In this document: positions 53,507 through 63,220 of the stretch, one piece after another
Layout: the number at the start of each line of letters is the position of its first letter
Position numbering within the stretch: position 1 is the first letter of the stretch
DNA from: Dyadobacter soli
Lineage (GTDB): Bacteria > Bacteroidota > Bacteroidia > Cytophagales > Spirosomataceae
Length of the DNA stretch: 64,000 nucleotides
Reading direction: 5' to 3'
Assembly: GCF_900101885.1 (NCBI RefSeq)
Contig: NZ_FNAN01000007.1
Coordinates: 354,896-418,895 of the forward strand
Notes under the pieces: model-generated
What the model was told of the DNA's origin: nothing
The model's database searches: none
Seen by the model: the letters and a program-made list of their open reading frames with translations, nothing else
Program-made: the position numbers and the translations under genes

Positions 53507-55294
53507 ATGAAACTGATCAATACGCTATTCATTGCCCTGGCCTGCTCGTTCGGCGGGCCGGCAATGGCACAGACCATCGTTCCACAGTCGTTCCGCTATG
53601 AGGCAGATACGATTGGCGACAACCAGCCACGGTTCCTCACGCAGGTGAGTTGGTCTAACACGTCTTTTCTACGGCTGTATTTCAAAGGTACCCAGTTGGG
53701 CGGAAGCAGTTTCCTTGTGCTGGAAGGCACTGACGGCGCCCGGCAGGAATTGCGCAGCGGGGACCTGGACAACTGGCGGTACAGCTCGGCTTATTTCAAT
53801 GGACAATCGGTAAATGTTTCGCTCGTGGCGGCACCCGGTGACCGGAATACCGTCAGCATTAGCTCGATAAAGGTGGGTAATGGGTCGGCTCGCATAGCGG
53901 GGCAGGTGGTTCAATCAACAAAAACTTCTTCCGGACAGGCTCCATTTTCCGCGGCGCGGTCGGCTAGTTCCTACCCGTATGCAAGCGCGGTGGGCAGGTT
54001 TACAAACGGAAGCGAATCGCATGGCACTGGTTGGATTGCACCGAATGGGGCTATTGTGACCTCGTCGATCATTCACACCAATTACATCTTAAACCAATCC
54101 TACGATGTCATCGAGTTCAATGTACCGCCGTCGAACGGCACAACTGTAAACCATCCTTCTCCCGAGGACCAGTATCCGGTATCGACTGCCAATAACGTGC
54201 AAGAATCGACCATAGTACCCTACAAGTACCTGGAACAACTGACGAGCATCTATGCTGGCTATGCGATAATCCCGCCATTAGCTAACAGCACCGGTTTGAA
54301 GCCCGGCGAGCGGCAGCAGGAATATTTCCGCATTGCGCGCAATCCCACCTCGTCGATGATCGAATCAATGGGCGGCGTTCAGGTCGATGTGCTTCACTAC
54401 GGGGTTATGCCCGGCTCGGTAGGCAGCGGCCAGTACAAGACACTTCACGTATCGGAAACGTCTTTGATGAAACAAAACGACTACCTGTCAATCTGGGTTG
54501 GCGACGAACGCGACGACTACGTACTCCACCATGAGATCGGCGTCGTCAATCCGGGTAGTACAGGCTACGGAAGCGATGGCGGAGCGCCCGTTACCTACCG
54601 GGGATCGAATGCGGCCATTGGCGTGCATGTGAACGATGGTATCGATGATATGGCGCCTGTGGCAATGGGTTTCCGGGAAAATGACTTCCGCAACCAGCTC
54701 GCGCGGTTCTATGCTTCGAATTCCGTGTACGTAGACCGAAACGGTTTGCAAAACCCCGCTACCGGTGCCATAGACAAGCCCTACCTGACCCTGCAACAGG
54801 CAGCCCAGTACGCGCCTGCCGGATCGCAGGTATACATTGCCCGTAATACGTATCTGGGGCCGGTCACCATCGACCGCGCGATGACGCTGAGGGCGCCCGT
54901 AGGCGAGGTAATCATCGGTTCGTCGAATGCGTCGGGTCGGGAGGCGGTCGATGAAACCATTGCAAACGAAGTGGCGATGGCCGAAGCGATGGAAACTTTT
55001 CAGCGACCGGAAAAGCACGAAACAGCCGAAAAGCTCACGGCCTACCCCAACCCGTTCAAAGACCAGACCGAAATAGCGTACCAGCTTCCTGAAAACACGT
55101 CGGTATCGGTCGGTATTTACACTAATGCCGGAGCACGCGTCGCGGGCTTTTCAACTAAAAATGCGGCACCCGGGCAGCAAAAGCACTTCTGGAACGGCAC
55201 CGATTACCAGGGAAAACCACTTCCCGCGGGGCTGTACCTGGTAACGATCACTTACGGAAATCAAACTTTTACAACAAAAGTATTGAAGCAGTGA
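53507..55294 (+). CDS. T9SS-exported trypsin-like pseudoprotease with beta-helix segment
   Basis: 595 residues with signal FIALACSFGGPAMAQ. Residues about 150-385 resemble Bacteroidota trypsin-like serine proteases (HGTGWIAPNGAIVTS, VIEFNVPPSNG, TGLKPGERQQEYFRIA, AIGVHV), but the His region (usually TAGH) is TSSI, the Asp region lacks Asp, and the Ser motif is GSDGGAPV. A segment like right-handed beta-helix starts (VDRNGLQNPATGAIDKPYLT) follows. The end is a type A T9SS sorting domain (YPNPFKDQTEIAYQLPEN ... GLYLVTITYGNQ). It is therefore probably a surface binding protein rather than a protease. Confidence 0.75.
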   Translation: MKLINTLFIALACSFGGPAMAQTIVPQSFRYEADTIGDNQPRFLTQVSWSNTSFLRLYFKGTQLGGSSFLVLEGTDGARQELRSGDLDNWRYSSAYFNGQSVNVSLVAAPGDRNTVSISSIKVGNGSARIAGQVVQSTKTSSGQAPFSAARSASSYPYASAVGRFTNGSESHGTGWIAPNGAIVTSSIIHTNYILNQSYDVIEFNVPPSNGTTVNHPSPEDQYPVSTANNVQESTIVPYKYLEQLTSIYAGYAIIPPLANSTGLKPGERQQEYFRIARNPTSSMIESMGGVQVDVLHYGVMPGSVGSGQYKTLHVSETSLMKQNDYLSIWVGDERDDYVLHHEIGVVNPGSTGYGSDGGAPVTYRGSNAAIGVHVNDGIDDMAPVAMGFRENDFRNQLARFYASNSVYVDRNGLQNPATGAIDKPYLTLQQAAQYAPAGSQVYIARNTYLGPVTIDRAMTLRAPVGEVIIGSSNASGREAVDETIANEVAMAEAMETFQRPEKHETAEKLTAYPNPFKDQTEIAYQLPENTSVSVGIYTNAGARVAGFSTKNAAPGQQKHFWNGTDYQGKPLPAGLYLVTITYGNQTFTTKVLKQ

Positions 55295-55349
55295 CATTTA
55301 GTGGCCGGCAACCGGCGCATTTGTATTTAAAATCATTAATATATTCAAA

Positions 55350-55904
55350 ATGAAAAAGATACTTAAAAACATATTGACAGCGATCACCCTGGGAATCGCA
55401 TTCACAAGTAGCAGCCTTGGCAACGCTGAACTCCCGACAGACCCAAAAGACAAGGTAAAAGTGGCAGTAGTGGAATTCACGCCCGCACCGGACATTACGG
55501 TCATGACCTATGAAGCCAAGCGGCAGTTGCAAGCCAGTATCGCTTTTGAACTTCACAAAACCCAAAAGTTTCATGTGGTGGATGTAAGGCACACCCGGGA
55601 TGCCTCGCAGGCCAATCTGGCGGTGATTAATGGCGAGTCTACGGCCGCTGCGGTAAAGGTTGGCAAGCAGCTCGGTGTCAGCTATGTGCTTACGGGAACG
55701 GTGGTTGAATACAACACGCAAGGCTCCGCTACACTCGCCACACGGCTGGTGGAAGTGTCGACTGGGAAAGTCACCCACAGCACCTCTACCTCGCAGGAGG
55801 CAATTTCAAAAGTTACCGTCGGAGGAGCCGAAGAAATGGCAGCCAAGGTGCTCAAACCGCTGATCAAGAAGCTGACAGCCTCACTTGCTGGATTGGCATT
55901 ATGA
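55350..55904 (+). CDS. Exported CsgG/LpoB-like domain protein
   Basis: 184 residues with signal peptide (ILTAITLGIAFTSSSLGNA) and no lipobox. The pattern KVAVVEFTP, QASIAFELHKTQKFHVVD, GKQLGVSYVLTGTVVEY and TRLVEVSTGKV is that of the CsgG/TolB-N-like fold that in relatives forms or assists outer-membrane assemblies. It lacks the transmembrane insertion of true CsgG pores because of its short length. It follows the T9SS protein by 55 bp and may work with it at the envelope. Confidence 0.75.
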   Translation: MKKILKNILTAITLGIAFTSSSLGNAELPTDPKDKVKVAVVEFTPAPDITVMTYEAKRQLQASIAFELHKTQKFHVVDVRHTRDASQANLAVINGESTAAAVKVGKQLGVSYVLTGTVVEYNTQGSATLATRLVEVSTGKVTHSTSTSQEAISKVTVGGAEEMAAKVLKPLIKKLTASLAGLAL

Positions 55905-56023
55905 TGAAAGAGCCTCATTGAGTCTCAGCGACAGCAGCGTATTTGAAATGCATTGCAACTATTGACGGTTTTCCGAGTGTGCTGGCAATAGCCTGAATGC
56001 AAGTATTTTTGCAAATATGTTCA

Positions 56024-56031
56024 TATGTTTG
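56024..56031 (+). promoter_or_regulatory. Possible TAnnTTTG promoter element
   Basis: TATGTTTG fits the -7 consensus and lies upstream of the GH92 gene but also upstream of the terminator hairpin at 56048. If used, the transcript would begin with that hairpin. No clear -33 element was seen. Confidence 0.25.
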
Positions 56032-56047
56032 TACATATAAAGAATCA

Positions 56048-56078
56048 AAGCCCGGAGAACGTACTCCGGGCTTCTTTT
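56048..56078 (+). terminator. Intrinsic terminator before the GH92 gene
   Basis: AAGCCCGGAG and CTCCGGGCTT form a perfect ten-base stem with a six-base loop, followed by CTTTT. It probably ends the 52205-55904 transcript. Confidence 0.75.
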
Positions 56079-56114
56079 GACTCTTCCTAACCGTACAACT
56101 TAACCTATTTGAAA

Positions 56115-58463
56115 ATGCTAATCAGGAAAACAGCCGCTCTCATTGGCATAATGCTCGCGACACTTGGCGTTAAGGGGCAGGATGTGTTGAAATATGTAAA
56201 TCCCAATATCGGTACGGCGCATAGCAGATGGTTTTTCTTCACGCCCGCCGCGGTACCGGGCGGAATGGCCAAGCTGGCGCCGTCGACCAATGGGCATTAT
56301 GGCAATGCGAGCGGTTGGGAAGCTGTGGGGTACGACGTCAGGCAAAATTCAATTGAAGGGTTTGTACACTTTCATGAATGGCAGGTCGGCGGTGTCGCAT
56401 TTATGCCCGCGACCGGTCCGCTTAAATTGCAGCCCGGCGAACTGGACAAGCCCGGAAGCGGCTATCGTTCCGCGTTTTCGCGTCAGAATGAAGTCGCGCA
56501 GCCCGGCTATTACAAAGTGCTGCTCGATGATTATCAGATCACCGCAGAGCTGACAGCTACTAAAAGAGTCGGTTTTCATCGGTATACATTTCCCAAAACA
56601 GACCAGGCGCATATCATTTTGGACCTGGGACAAAAGCAGGGGGAAAGCGGCGACGTCGTCGACAGCGGGATTCGTATGCTCGACGACACGCACTTTGAAG
56701 GCCACGTCACTACGTATCCAAAATACGTAGCCCAGTTTGATCCGGAAGGTAAAATTACCATGTACATCTACGGACAGCTTAGCCGGAAACCGGAGTCGGT
56801 CAATGCATTTGTCGCTGGCGACATTCAGGCGGGCAGCTCCAACGCAACCGGGAAAGGTGCCGGCCTCGCATTGAATTACAGTACTTCCGCCGGAGAGATT
56901 TTAGAGGTCAAAGTGGGGCTGAGCTATACTTCGACGGCAAATGCGAAGGCTAACCTTGCGGCAGAAGCACAGCAACTTACATTTGACCAGGCCCACGCAT
57001 TGGCCAGCCAAACCTGGCAGCAAGAGTTAGGCAAAATCTACGTGGAAGGCCCGAATGATAACGACAAAGTGAAGTTCTATACCGGACTGTTTCATGCATT
57101 GCTCGGCAGGGGCATCGCCAGCGACGCTAACGGCGCATATCCCCGGCATGGGGGCCTGGCCGGCGAGCTCTCCGGGCATGAGAAGAAGTACGGTTTTATG
57201 AACACGGATGCCATTTGGGGCGCGTTCTGGAATATCACACAGCTGTGGGCGCTGTCGTATCCGGATTGGTACCAACGCTTTGTGAATACCCATTTGAGGA
57301 TTTACAAGGACCGGGGCTGGTTCAGCGACGGGATTGCGAACAGTGAATTTGTTTCCGGTGTCGGTACCAACTTTATCGGCCTCGCAATAGCTGCCGCTTA
57401 TCAGTCTGGCTTACGCGATTATGATGTAAAACTTGCCTACGAGGCGGTCCGCAAGAACGAACTGGGCTGGCAAAACCGCCCGAAAGGTTCGGGAAAACTG
57501 GATACCGGCAAGTTTTTAAAATTGGGCTATGTACCACACGTCGAGGACGGAGGCAAGTTTATATCCGACTCCACGGGTTCCAGTTTTTCGGCCTCGCATA
57601 CGCTGGAATACAGTTTCAGCACCTTCGCCGCCGCGCAAATGGCCAGAGCATTAGGTAACCAGCCCGATTACAAAATGTTTCTGGATTACTCGAACGGCTG
57701 GCAGAAATTGTTCAATCCGGCGAATAAGCTCATCCAGCCCAAAACATCCACCGGCGATTTCATCAAAAATTTCGATCCCTACCAGCCATGGCGGGGATTT
57801 CAGGAAGGCAATGCCACGCAGTACACCTATTATGTACCCCACAATCCCGCCAAGCTCATTGGCCTGATCGGCGACGGACAATTCAGCGAAAAACTCGACA
57901 ACATTTTTAAGGACGCTGAAACAAAAGCATTTGGCGGCGGAAAAACGATCGATGCATTTGCGGGTGTCAATGCGGTTTACAACCACGGAAATCAGCCGAG
58001 TTTACACATCAGCTGGCTGTTCAACTTTTCAAGGCAGCCTTGGTTAACCCAAAAGTGGACCCGGATGATCTGTTCTCAATTTTACGGAACGGAGCCTATT
58101 CACGGATACGGATATGGCCAGGACGAGGACCAGGGGCAACTCGGTTCCTGGTATGTTTTGGCAAGTATCGGATTATTTGATGTAAAAGGATTTACCGATC
58201 TCCGCCCGATTATTGAATTCGGCAGCCCGATGTTTGATAAGGTCAGCATTGTTCTTGGCAACCAAAAGAAATTGGTTATCGAGACCAAAAACAATTCACA
58301 GGAGAATATGTACGTCCAAAGCCTCACTTTCAATAGTAAAGAGGTGAAAAACTGCTGGTTATACCGTGATGAATTAATGAAAGGCGGTAAACTGGTATTC
58401 AAAATGGGACCTGAGCCAAACAAGAACTGGGGAACATCCGTGCCGCCTCCCTCGGCGCAATGA
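56115..58463 (+). CDS. GH92-family alpha-mannosidase, exported
   Basis: About 782 residues from the ATG at 56115 (a TTG two codons upstream is less likely). Signal peptide TAALIGIMLATLGVKGQ. The GH92 layout is clear: N-terminal beta-sandwich opening YVNPNIGTAHSRWF, then the helical barrel with MNTDAIWGAFWNITQLW, EGNATQYTYYVPHN and GYGQDEDQGQLGSWYVL near the C-terminus, which carries acidic residues of the active site. Family members are calcium-dependent exo-alpha-mannosidases acting on N-glycan or yeast mannan linkages. It is convergent with the SusCD pair to its right, so the three may form a mannoside utilisation locus. It lacks a lipobox and is probably periplasmic. Confidence 0.92.
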   Translation: MLIRKTAALIGIMLATLGVKGQDVLKYVNPNIGTAHSRWFFFTPAAVPGGMAKLAPSTNGHYGNASGWEAVGYDVRQNSIEGFVHFHEWQVGGVAFMPATGPLKLQPGELDKPGSGYRSAFSRQNEVAQPGYYKVLLDDYQITAELTATKRVGFHRYTFPKTDQAHIILDLGQKQGESGDVVDSGIRMLDDTHFEGHVTTYPKYVAQFDPEGKITMYIYGQLSRKPESVNAFVAGDIQAGSSNATGKGAGLALNYSTSAGEILEVKVGLSYTSTANAKANLAAEAQQLTFDQAHALASQTWQQELGKIYVEGPNDNDKVKFYTGLFHALLGRGIASDANGAYPRHGGLAGELSGHEKKYGFMNTDAIWGAFWNITQLWALSYPDWYQRFVNTHLRIYKDRGWFSDGIANSEFVSGVGTNFIGLAIAAAYQSGLRDYDVKLAYEAVRKNELGWQNRPKGSGKLDTGKFLKLGYVPHVEDGGKFISDSTGSSFSASHTLEYSFSTFAAAQMARALGNQPDYKMFLDYSNGWQKLFNPANKLIQPKTSTGDFIKNFDPYQPWRGFQEGNATQYTYYVPHNPAKLIGLIGDGQFSEKLDNIFKDAETKAFGGGKTIDAFAGVNAVYNHGNQPSLHISWLFNFSRQPWLTQKWTRMICSQFYGTEPIHGYGYGQDEDQGQLGSWYVLASIGLFDVKGFTDLRPIIEFGSPMFDKVSIVLGNQKKLVIETKNNSQENMYVQSLTFNSKEVKNCWLYRDELMKGGKLVFKMGPEPNKNWGTSVPPPSAQ

Positions 58464-58487
58464 TAATCTGAATACAAGCGAACGAAA

Positions 58488-58523
58488 ACAAAAAGGCCGC
58501 CTCAAATTCAATTGGGGCGGCCT
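58488..58523 (-). terminator. Intrinsic terminator of the susC-susD transcript
   Basis: AGGCCGCC (58494-58501) pairs with GGCGGCCT (58516-58523). On the minus strand it runs into CTTTTTGTTTT. On the plus strand no T-run follows, so GH92 transcription may pass or stop weakly. Confidence 0.75.
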
Positions 58524-58545
58524 CATTGCATTACCCTTGTACTTG

Positions 58546-60084
58546 TCAGTAACCCGGATTCTGGTTCATTACACCTGGGCTAAGTTCGACCTCGGTTTGA
58601 GGAATCGGGAAAAGTAACCTTTCCGTCGTCACCTGGTAAGCATCGGGCGTGAGGTAATCCACTTCCTTTTTCAATGCTTCTCCGAATGCATTCATCACCT
58701 GTACCGCGCTGCCGCTTCGCACCAGATCGTGCCAGCGGTGGTTCTCAAATGCAAGCTCCACGCGGCGCTCGTGCAGGATAGCTTCCCGGAGCGCTGCCTG
58801 GCTTGTTGCGGTAATGTCGGGCAGGCCGGCGCGCGTGCGTACGGCATTCAGGCTCGCGAGCGGCGATTTACCCTGCTCATTTTGCACTTCCGCAAGGAGC
58901 AGCAATGCGTCGGCGTAGCGGTAGATCGGGAAATTGTCATTAGACCCGGTCACCGCCACCAGCGGCGCATGCACATACTTTTTAATGTAGGGAACCCCGA
59001 TTTTTCCCTCAGCCGGGGTATAACCGACTACACTTTTAATGGCCGAATAAGTGAACAGATCGCTGGAATTATACGTCCCCTCCGCGATGCCGATCGAGGT
59101 TTCCAGGCGCTTATCGTTCTTTTCATAGGCCTTAATCAGGTCGGTGGTGGGCGTATTCCAGCCGCCGGTCGACGAATTATTGATGGCAATGCCGGTTGCC
59201 AATGACGTGGAAGTGCTTCTGGGCAGGAAATGGAATGTCAGCGGATTGGGCGTGGTTCCGGTAATGGTCCCTTCCAGGAACTGAATGTCGAAGATCGATT
59301 CCTTGCCGTTTTTATTGGCGGGCAGAAACGCGTCGGCATATTCGGCGTGAAGTGCATACCCCATTCCGGCCAATGTCGAAAGCAAGGTTTCCGCCTCGGC
59401 CCATTTCTTTTGCGTTGCATAAACATCGGCCAGCAGCATCGTTGCCGAGCCTTTGGTAGCCTCTCCGCTTTGGGGAAACTTCGCCGGTGCGCCGAGTTTG
59501 GCCACGGCGTCCTTCGCGTCGGAAACGATCTGATCGTAAACCTGCTCTGCGGACGAGCGCGGCAGGAATGCGTCGTCGGCCCGGGTAACTTCTTTCAGGA
59601 ACAGCGGAACGCCGCCATAAAGCCGCACCAGTTTGAAATAGTACCAGGCCCTCAGAAACTTGGCCTGCCCGTCGATATTGTTTTTGACACTTTCGGACAA
59701 TGTCGAGCCTGAAAGGCGCTCGATGACGATGTTAGTCCGCGAAATGCCGGTGTAGCAATGCTGCCAGACCGCGTTGGTGTATGCATTGCTCGAATTGTCC
59801 TTGAAATCGGAGATGTTTTCGCGATGGATGTAGGCGGTACCGCGGTTGCTGGGGTAAGCCTGGTAAATGGTGTTGTCCGACCGCATTTCCGAGGTAAAGT
59901 AATCATTCACCAGCACATCGCGCAGGGGCGCATAAGCCGCAATCACGGCCTGCCTGAACTGCGCTTCGGTTTTGTAGAAAGAATCGCTGGTGTAGGAATC
60001 TTCGGGTACCAGATCAATAAAACTGTCGTTGCAGGCGGTGAGCGTCAATGCAGCAACCGCCAGCAGGGAATATATTCTTTTCAT
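58546..60084 (-). CDS. SusD/RagB-family outer-membrane lipoprotein
   Basis: 512 residues. Lipobox LTLTAC puts the lipidated cysteine at residue 18, followed by NDSFIDLVPEDSYTSDSFYK. The C-terminal marks are LREAILHERRVELAFENHRW, DLVRSG and PIPQTEVELSPG...QNPGY. It pairs with the SusC 25 bp upstream and is convergent with the GH92 gene. Confidence 0.95.
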   Translation of the reverse strand: MKRIYSLLAVAALTLTACNDSFIDLVPEDSYTSDSFYKTEAQFRQAVIAAYAPLRDVLVNDYFTSEMRSDNTIYQAYPSNRGTAYIHRENISDFKDNSSNAYTNAVWQHCYTGISRTNIVIERLSGSTLSESVKNNIDGQAKFLRAWYYFKLVRLYGGVPLFLKEVTRADDAFLPRSSAEQVYDQIVSDAKDAVAKLGAPAKFPQSGEATKGSATMLLADVYATQKKWAEAETLLSTLAGMGYALHAEYADAFLPANKNGKESIFDIQFLEGTITGTTPNPLTFHFLPRSTSTSLATGIAINNSSTGGWNTPTTDLIKAYEKNDKRLETSIGIAEGTYNSSDLFTYSAIKSVVGYTPAEGKIGVPYIKKYVHAPLVAVTGSNDNFPIYRYADALLLLAEVQNEQGKSPLASLNAVRTRAGLPDITATSQAALREAILHERRVELAFENHRWHDLVRSGSAVQVMNAFGEALKKEVDYLTPDAYQVTTERLLFPIPQTEVELSPGVMNQNPGY

Positions 60085-60109
60085 TGTTTCAGACTGAATC
60101 GGTTACGGA

Positions 60110-63100
60110 TTATTTAAAAGTCGCGGAGATACCGAGCGAAAACGTGCGTGGTACCGGGTAGGCATTCTCGTCCACGCCTATCCCGAGGGTCGGATCGAGC
60201 CCTGCGAAGTTGATCTCCGGGTTCATACCGGTGTATTTGGTTAGCACAAATGCCTGTTGTACGGATGCATAGACACGCATATTGTTGAGCATAAAACCAT
60301 CTTTCAACTTGAAGCGGTAACCCAGGGAAATGTTCTTTGCGGTGAGGTAGGAACCATCTTCTACCCATTGCGAATTCACCTGACGTCCCATGGCGGTCGT
60401 ACCGGTCTTGGTACGTGGATACACACCCGAGCCCGGGTTCTCGGGCGAGCGCCAGCGGTCGGCCGCGGCCGCGAGCATCACACGCGAGCCGTCCATATTG
60501 GTCTGATACGCCCATTTGGCGGCATTCAGGATTTCGTTCCCTACCGAAAAGGCCATATGGATATTCAGATCGAAGTTTTTGTAGCTCAGCGAGTTGGTGA
60601 TACCGCCGGTAAATGTCGGTGTAGGATCGCCGATAAATGTGCGGTCGTTCACGTCGTCGATGACGCCGTCGGGCTTTCCGTCCGGGCCGCTGATATCGCG
60701 TACTTTAATGGTGCCCACATCGGAAGCGCTTCCGTATTTGGCAGAGTTGGCAAGGTCCGCCTCGTCTTTGTAAAGTCCTTCGAAAATAAAGCCGTAGAAT
60801 TCACCCAGGCGGTGCCCCTCCTGCTGGCGGAAATAATCGGAACTCACGGTATTGTTACGACGGATGAATCCCGGCGACACCAGGCGCTTGATCAGGTTGC
60901 GGTCGAAGGAGAGATTCAGGCTGGTGTTCCATTTCAATGGTCCGGTGAGATTGGTGGTATTGATCGTCACCTCGTGTCCCCATAATTTCAATTCCCCTAC
61001 ATTGTAAAGGATCGTCGAGAAGCCGGAAGCTTTCGGAATAGGGCGCTGCTGGATCAGCCCGTCGGAAATTTTGTGATAATAATCGTAAGTAATACTGATG
61101 CGGTTTTTCAGGAAAGACATTTCCAAGCCAACGTCAAACTGCTTGTTACGTTCCCAGGCCAGTTCCGAATTGGAGAGCCTGTCGATAGTCTGCCCGGAAA
61201 CGGAATTGCCATTCAATGCATAGTAGTAATTGCCGATCGTCGCCTGCGCAACATAATTACCGAAAGCATTATTGCCCGTAACCCCATAGCTCGCGCGGAG
61301 TTTCAGGAAATCCAGGAACTTTACATTTTGCATAAACGCTTCGTCGCTCACGACCCACCCCGCCGAGATGGACGGGAATGTACCATACTTCTGGTTTGCA
61401 CCAAATTTGGACGAGCCATCCCTGCGGACCGCAGCCTGCAACATGTACCTGCCCTTGTAGTTATAGTTGAGCCGCCCGATTGTCGACAGCAGCGAATAAG
61501 CACCGTAAGTGCTGTTACCGGCCGAGATCGTCGTCGCCGCGGTCAGGTACGGAATGTCGTCGGTGGTGTAATTGAGGCCGGTAATGGAGTTGTTTAGCCC
61601 GCTGAACTTCTGGGCCGAATAACCGGCGAGTACTTCCAGGTGATGGTCGGTGCGGAAGCTTTTGTTCCAAACCAGGTTACCTTCGGCAGTGTAGGAGCCA
61701 TTGTCCACCGAGCTGCTGGTGCCGGTTGTTTGCCCCTGCGTGCCGGTAATCAGCCCCGGCTGAAAGTATTGACGCGTTTCGGCGCCTTTGTCCACAGCCA
61801 CATTGCCCCGGAAGCTCAGGTCTTTGATGAACTCGTAGTTCAGGTAAGCATTAGCTAGGATTCGGGTAGTTTTGTAATCGTCGCGGGTGAGCATAAACTG
61901 CGCGAGCGGGTTCACATAAGCTACCATCCCGGGCGAGTAAGTATCGCGCTCGAAGGTACCGTCCGCTTTGTAGGGAGAGATCAGCGGACTTGCTTCGAAC
62001 ACCCTTTCGTACCAGCCGCCCACACCGTCGGTGGAAGTGCGGTTATTATGATCCAGCCGGTAGCTGGGTGCGAGGTTGAAACCGATTTTCAGCTTGTCGT
62101 TGGCCAGTGAAAGGTCCTGGTTAATGCGCAGGCTGATCAGTTTGCTGCTCGTATTGACCAGCACGCCCTGCTGTTCCTGGTAACCCAGCACGACCGTGGA
62201 AGAAGACCGCTCCCGTGCGGATTGAATGGTAAGGTCGTAGTTCTGGATGGGCGCAGTGCGCGTGAGGAGTTTGAACCAGTTCGTTCCGGCACCGTACTGC
62301 TCGGGATTGGCATAAGCCGGGTCCACGGGGTTTTTGACAGGGTCAAGTTTCTCGTATTTCACCCGGTCTTCCCATCTTTCCTTCATAAACTGGGCAAAAC
62401 CCCGGGCATCCATCATTTCGGGAACACGGGTTCCAGGGATTTTCTGAATACCGTAGTTTGCATTGAACTCTATTTTCGAATCACCAGCCTTCGCGTGCCG
62501 GGTAGTAATGAGGATCACGCCATTCGCCGCGCGCGAACCGTACAATGCAGTGGCGGAAGCATCTTTCAGCACACTGAAACTTTCGATTTCGGACGGGTTG
62601 ATATTGTTGATACTGCCTGTAACAGGGATTCCGTCGACGACGATGAGTGGTTGGTTGCTGGCGTAAAACGACGCCGCGCCCCTGATCCGGAATTCCACGC
62701 CACGGCCGGGCTGGCCGCTGCTCTGGGCGATCTGCACGCCTGCCACCTTGCCTTGCAGCTGTTGGGCAAACTGCGGTACCGGCATATCCTGCAAAGTCGT
62801 CGCATCTACTTGGGCAATGGCGCCTGTGACCTCGCGCTGCCGTTGCTTTCCATAGCTGACCGTCACGGCGTCCAGCTCATTGTTACCCGACAATTTAAAA
62901 TGCACGACCGTTTCCTTACCTGGAACGACGCGGATTTTACCCTGCTCGGATTTGGAATAGCCCACATAAGAGGCCGAAATGTTGTAGGTACCCTCGGCCA
63001 GGTTCAACACATAATTGCCCTGCGCGTCGGAGAAAGTACCGGATGTGGTGCCGGATACCGACACGGAAGCACTGGGCAGCGGTCCGGTATCGTCGGAAAT

Positions 63101-63220
63101 GGTGCCTCTGACAACGCCGGTGTTGCCCTGCGCCCAGCCAGGAAGCGATGGCAGCAGCAACAGCATACCCGCGATAGACAACATTATCCGGCGGGTGTAA
63201 AGAAGTAGATACTTATTCAT
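60110..63220 (-). CDS. SusC/RagA TonB-linked outer-membrane transporter (no STN)
   Basis: 1036 residues. Signal peptide (IMLSIAGMLLLLPSLPGWAQ), then a carboxypeptidase-like domain (VRGTISDDTGPLPSASVSVSG), LDAVTVSYGKQRQREVTGA, plug (VEFRIRGAASFYASNQPLIVVDG; ATALYGSRAANGVILITTRHA, in part) and barrel ending in LGISATFK. No STN domain, so not of the ECF/FecR type. A TAGTTTTG element 34 bp upstream may be its promoter. The likely ligand, judging from the GH92 neighbour, is a mannose-containing glycan; this is inference. Confidence 0.95.
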   Translation of the reverse strand: MNKYLLLYTRRIMLSIAGMLLLLPSLPGWAQGNTGVVRGTISDDTGPLPSASVSVSGTTSGTFSDAQGNYVLNLAEGTYNISASYVGYSKSEQGKIRVVPGKETVVHFKLSGNNELDAVTVSYGKQRQREVTGAIAQVDATTLQDMPVPQFAQQLQGKVAGVQIAQSSGQPGRGVEFRIRGAASFYASNQPLIVVDGIPVTGSINNINPSEIESFSVLKDASATALYGSRAANGVILITTRHAKAGDSKIEFNANYGIQKIPGTRVPEMMDARGFAQFMKERWEDRVKYEKLDPVKNPVDPAYANPEQYGAGTNWFKLLTRTAPIQNYDLTIQSARERSSSTVVLGYQEQQGVLVNTSSKLISLRINQDLSLANDKLKIGFNLAPSYRLDHNNRTSTDGVGGWYERVFEASPLISPYKADGTFERDTYSPGMVAYVNPLAQFMLTRDDYKTTRILANAYLNYEFIKDLSFRGNVAVDKGAETRQYFQPGLITGTQGQTTGTSSSVDNGSYTAEGNLVWNKSFRTDHHLEVLAGYSAQKFSGLNNSITGLNYTTDDIPYLTAATTISAGNSTYGAYSLLSTIGRLNYNYKGRYMLQAAVRRDGSSKFGANQKYGTFPSISAGWVVSDEAFMQNVKFLDFLKLRASYGVTGNNAFGNYVAQATIGNYYYALNGNSVSGQTIDRLSNSELAWERNKQFDVGLEMSFLKNRISITYDYYHKISDGLIQQRPIPKASGFSTILYNVGELKLWGHEVTINTTNLTGPLKWNTSLNLSFDRNLIKRLVSPGFIRRNNTVSSDYFRQQEGHRLGEFYGFIFEGLYKDEADLANSAKYGSASDVGTIKVRDISGPDGKPDGVIDDVNDRTFIGDPTPTFTGGITNSLSYKNFDLNIHMAFSVGNEILNAAKWAYQTNMDGSRVMLAAAADRWRSPENPGSGVYPRTKTGTTAMGRQVNSQWVEDGSYLTAKNISLGYRFKLKDGFMLNNMRVYASVQQAFVLTKYTGMNPEINFAGLDPTLGIGVDENAYPVPRTFSLGISATFK

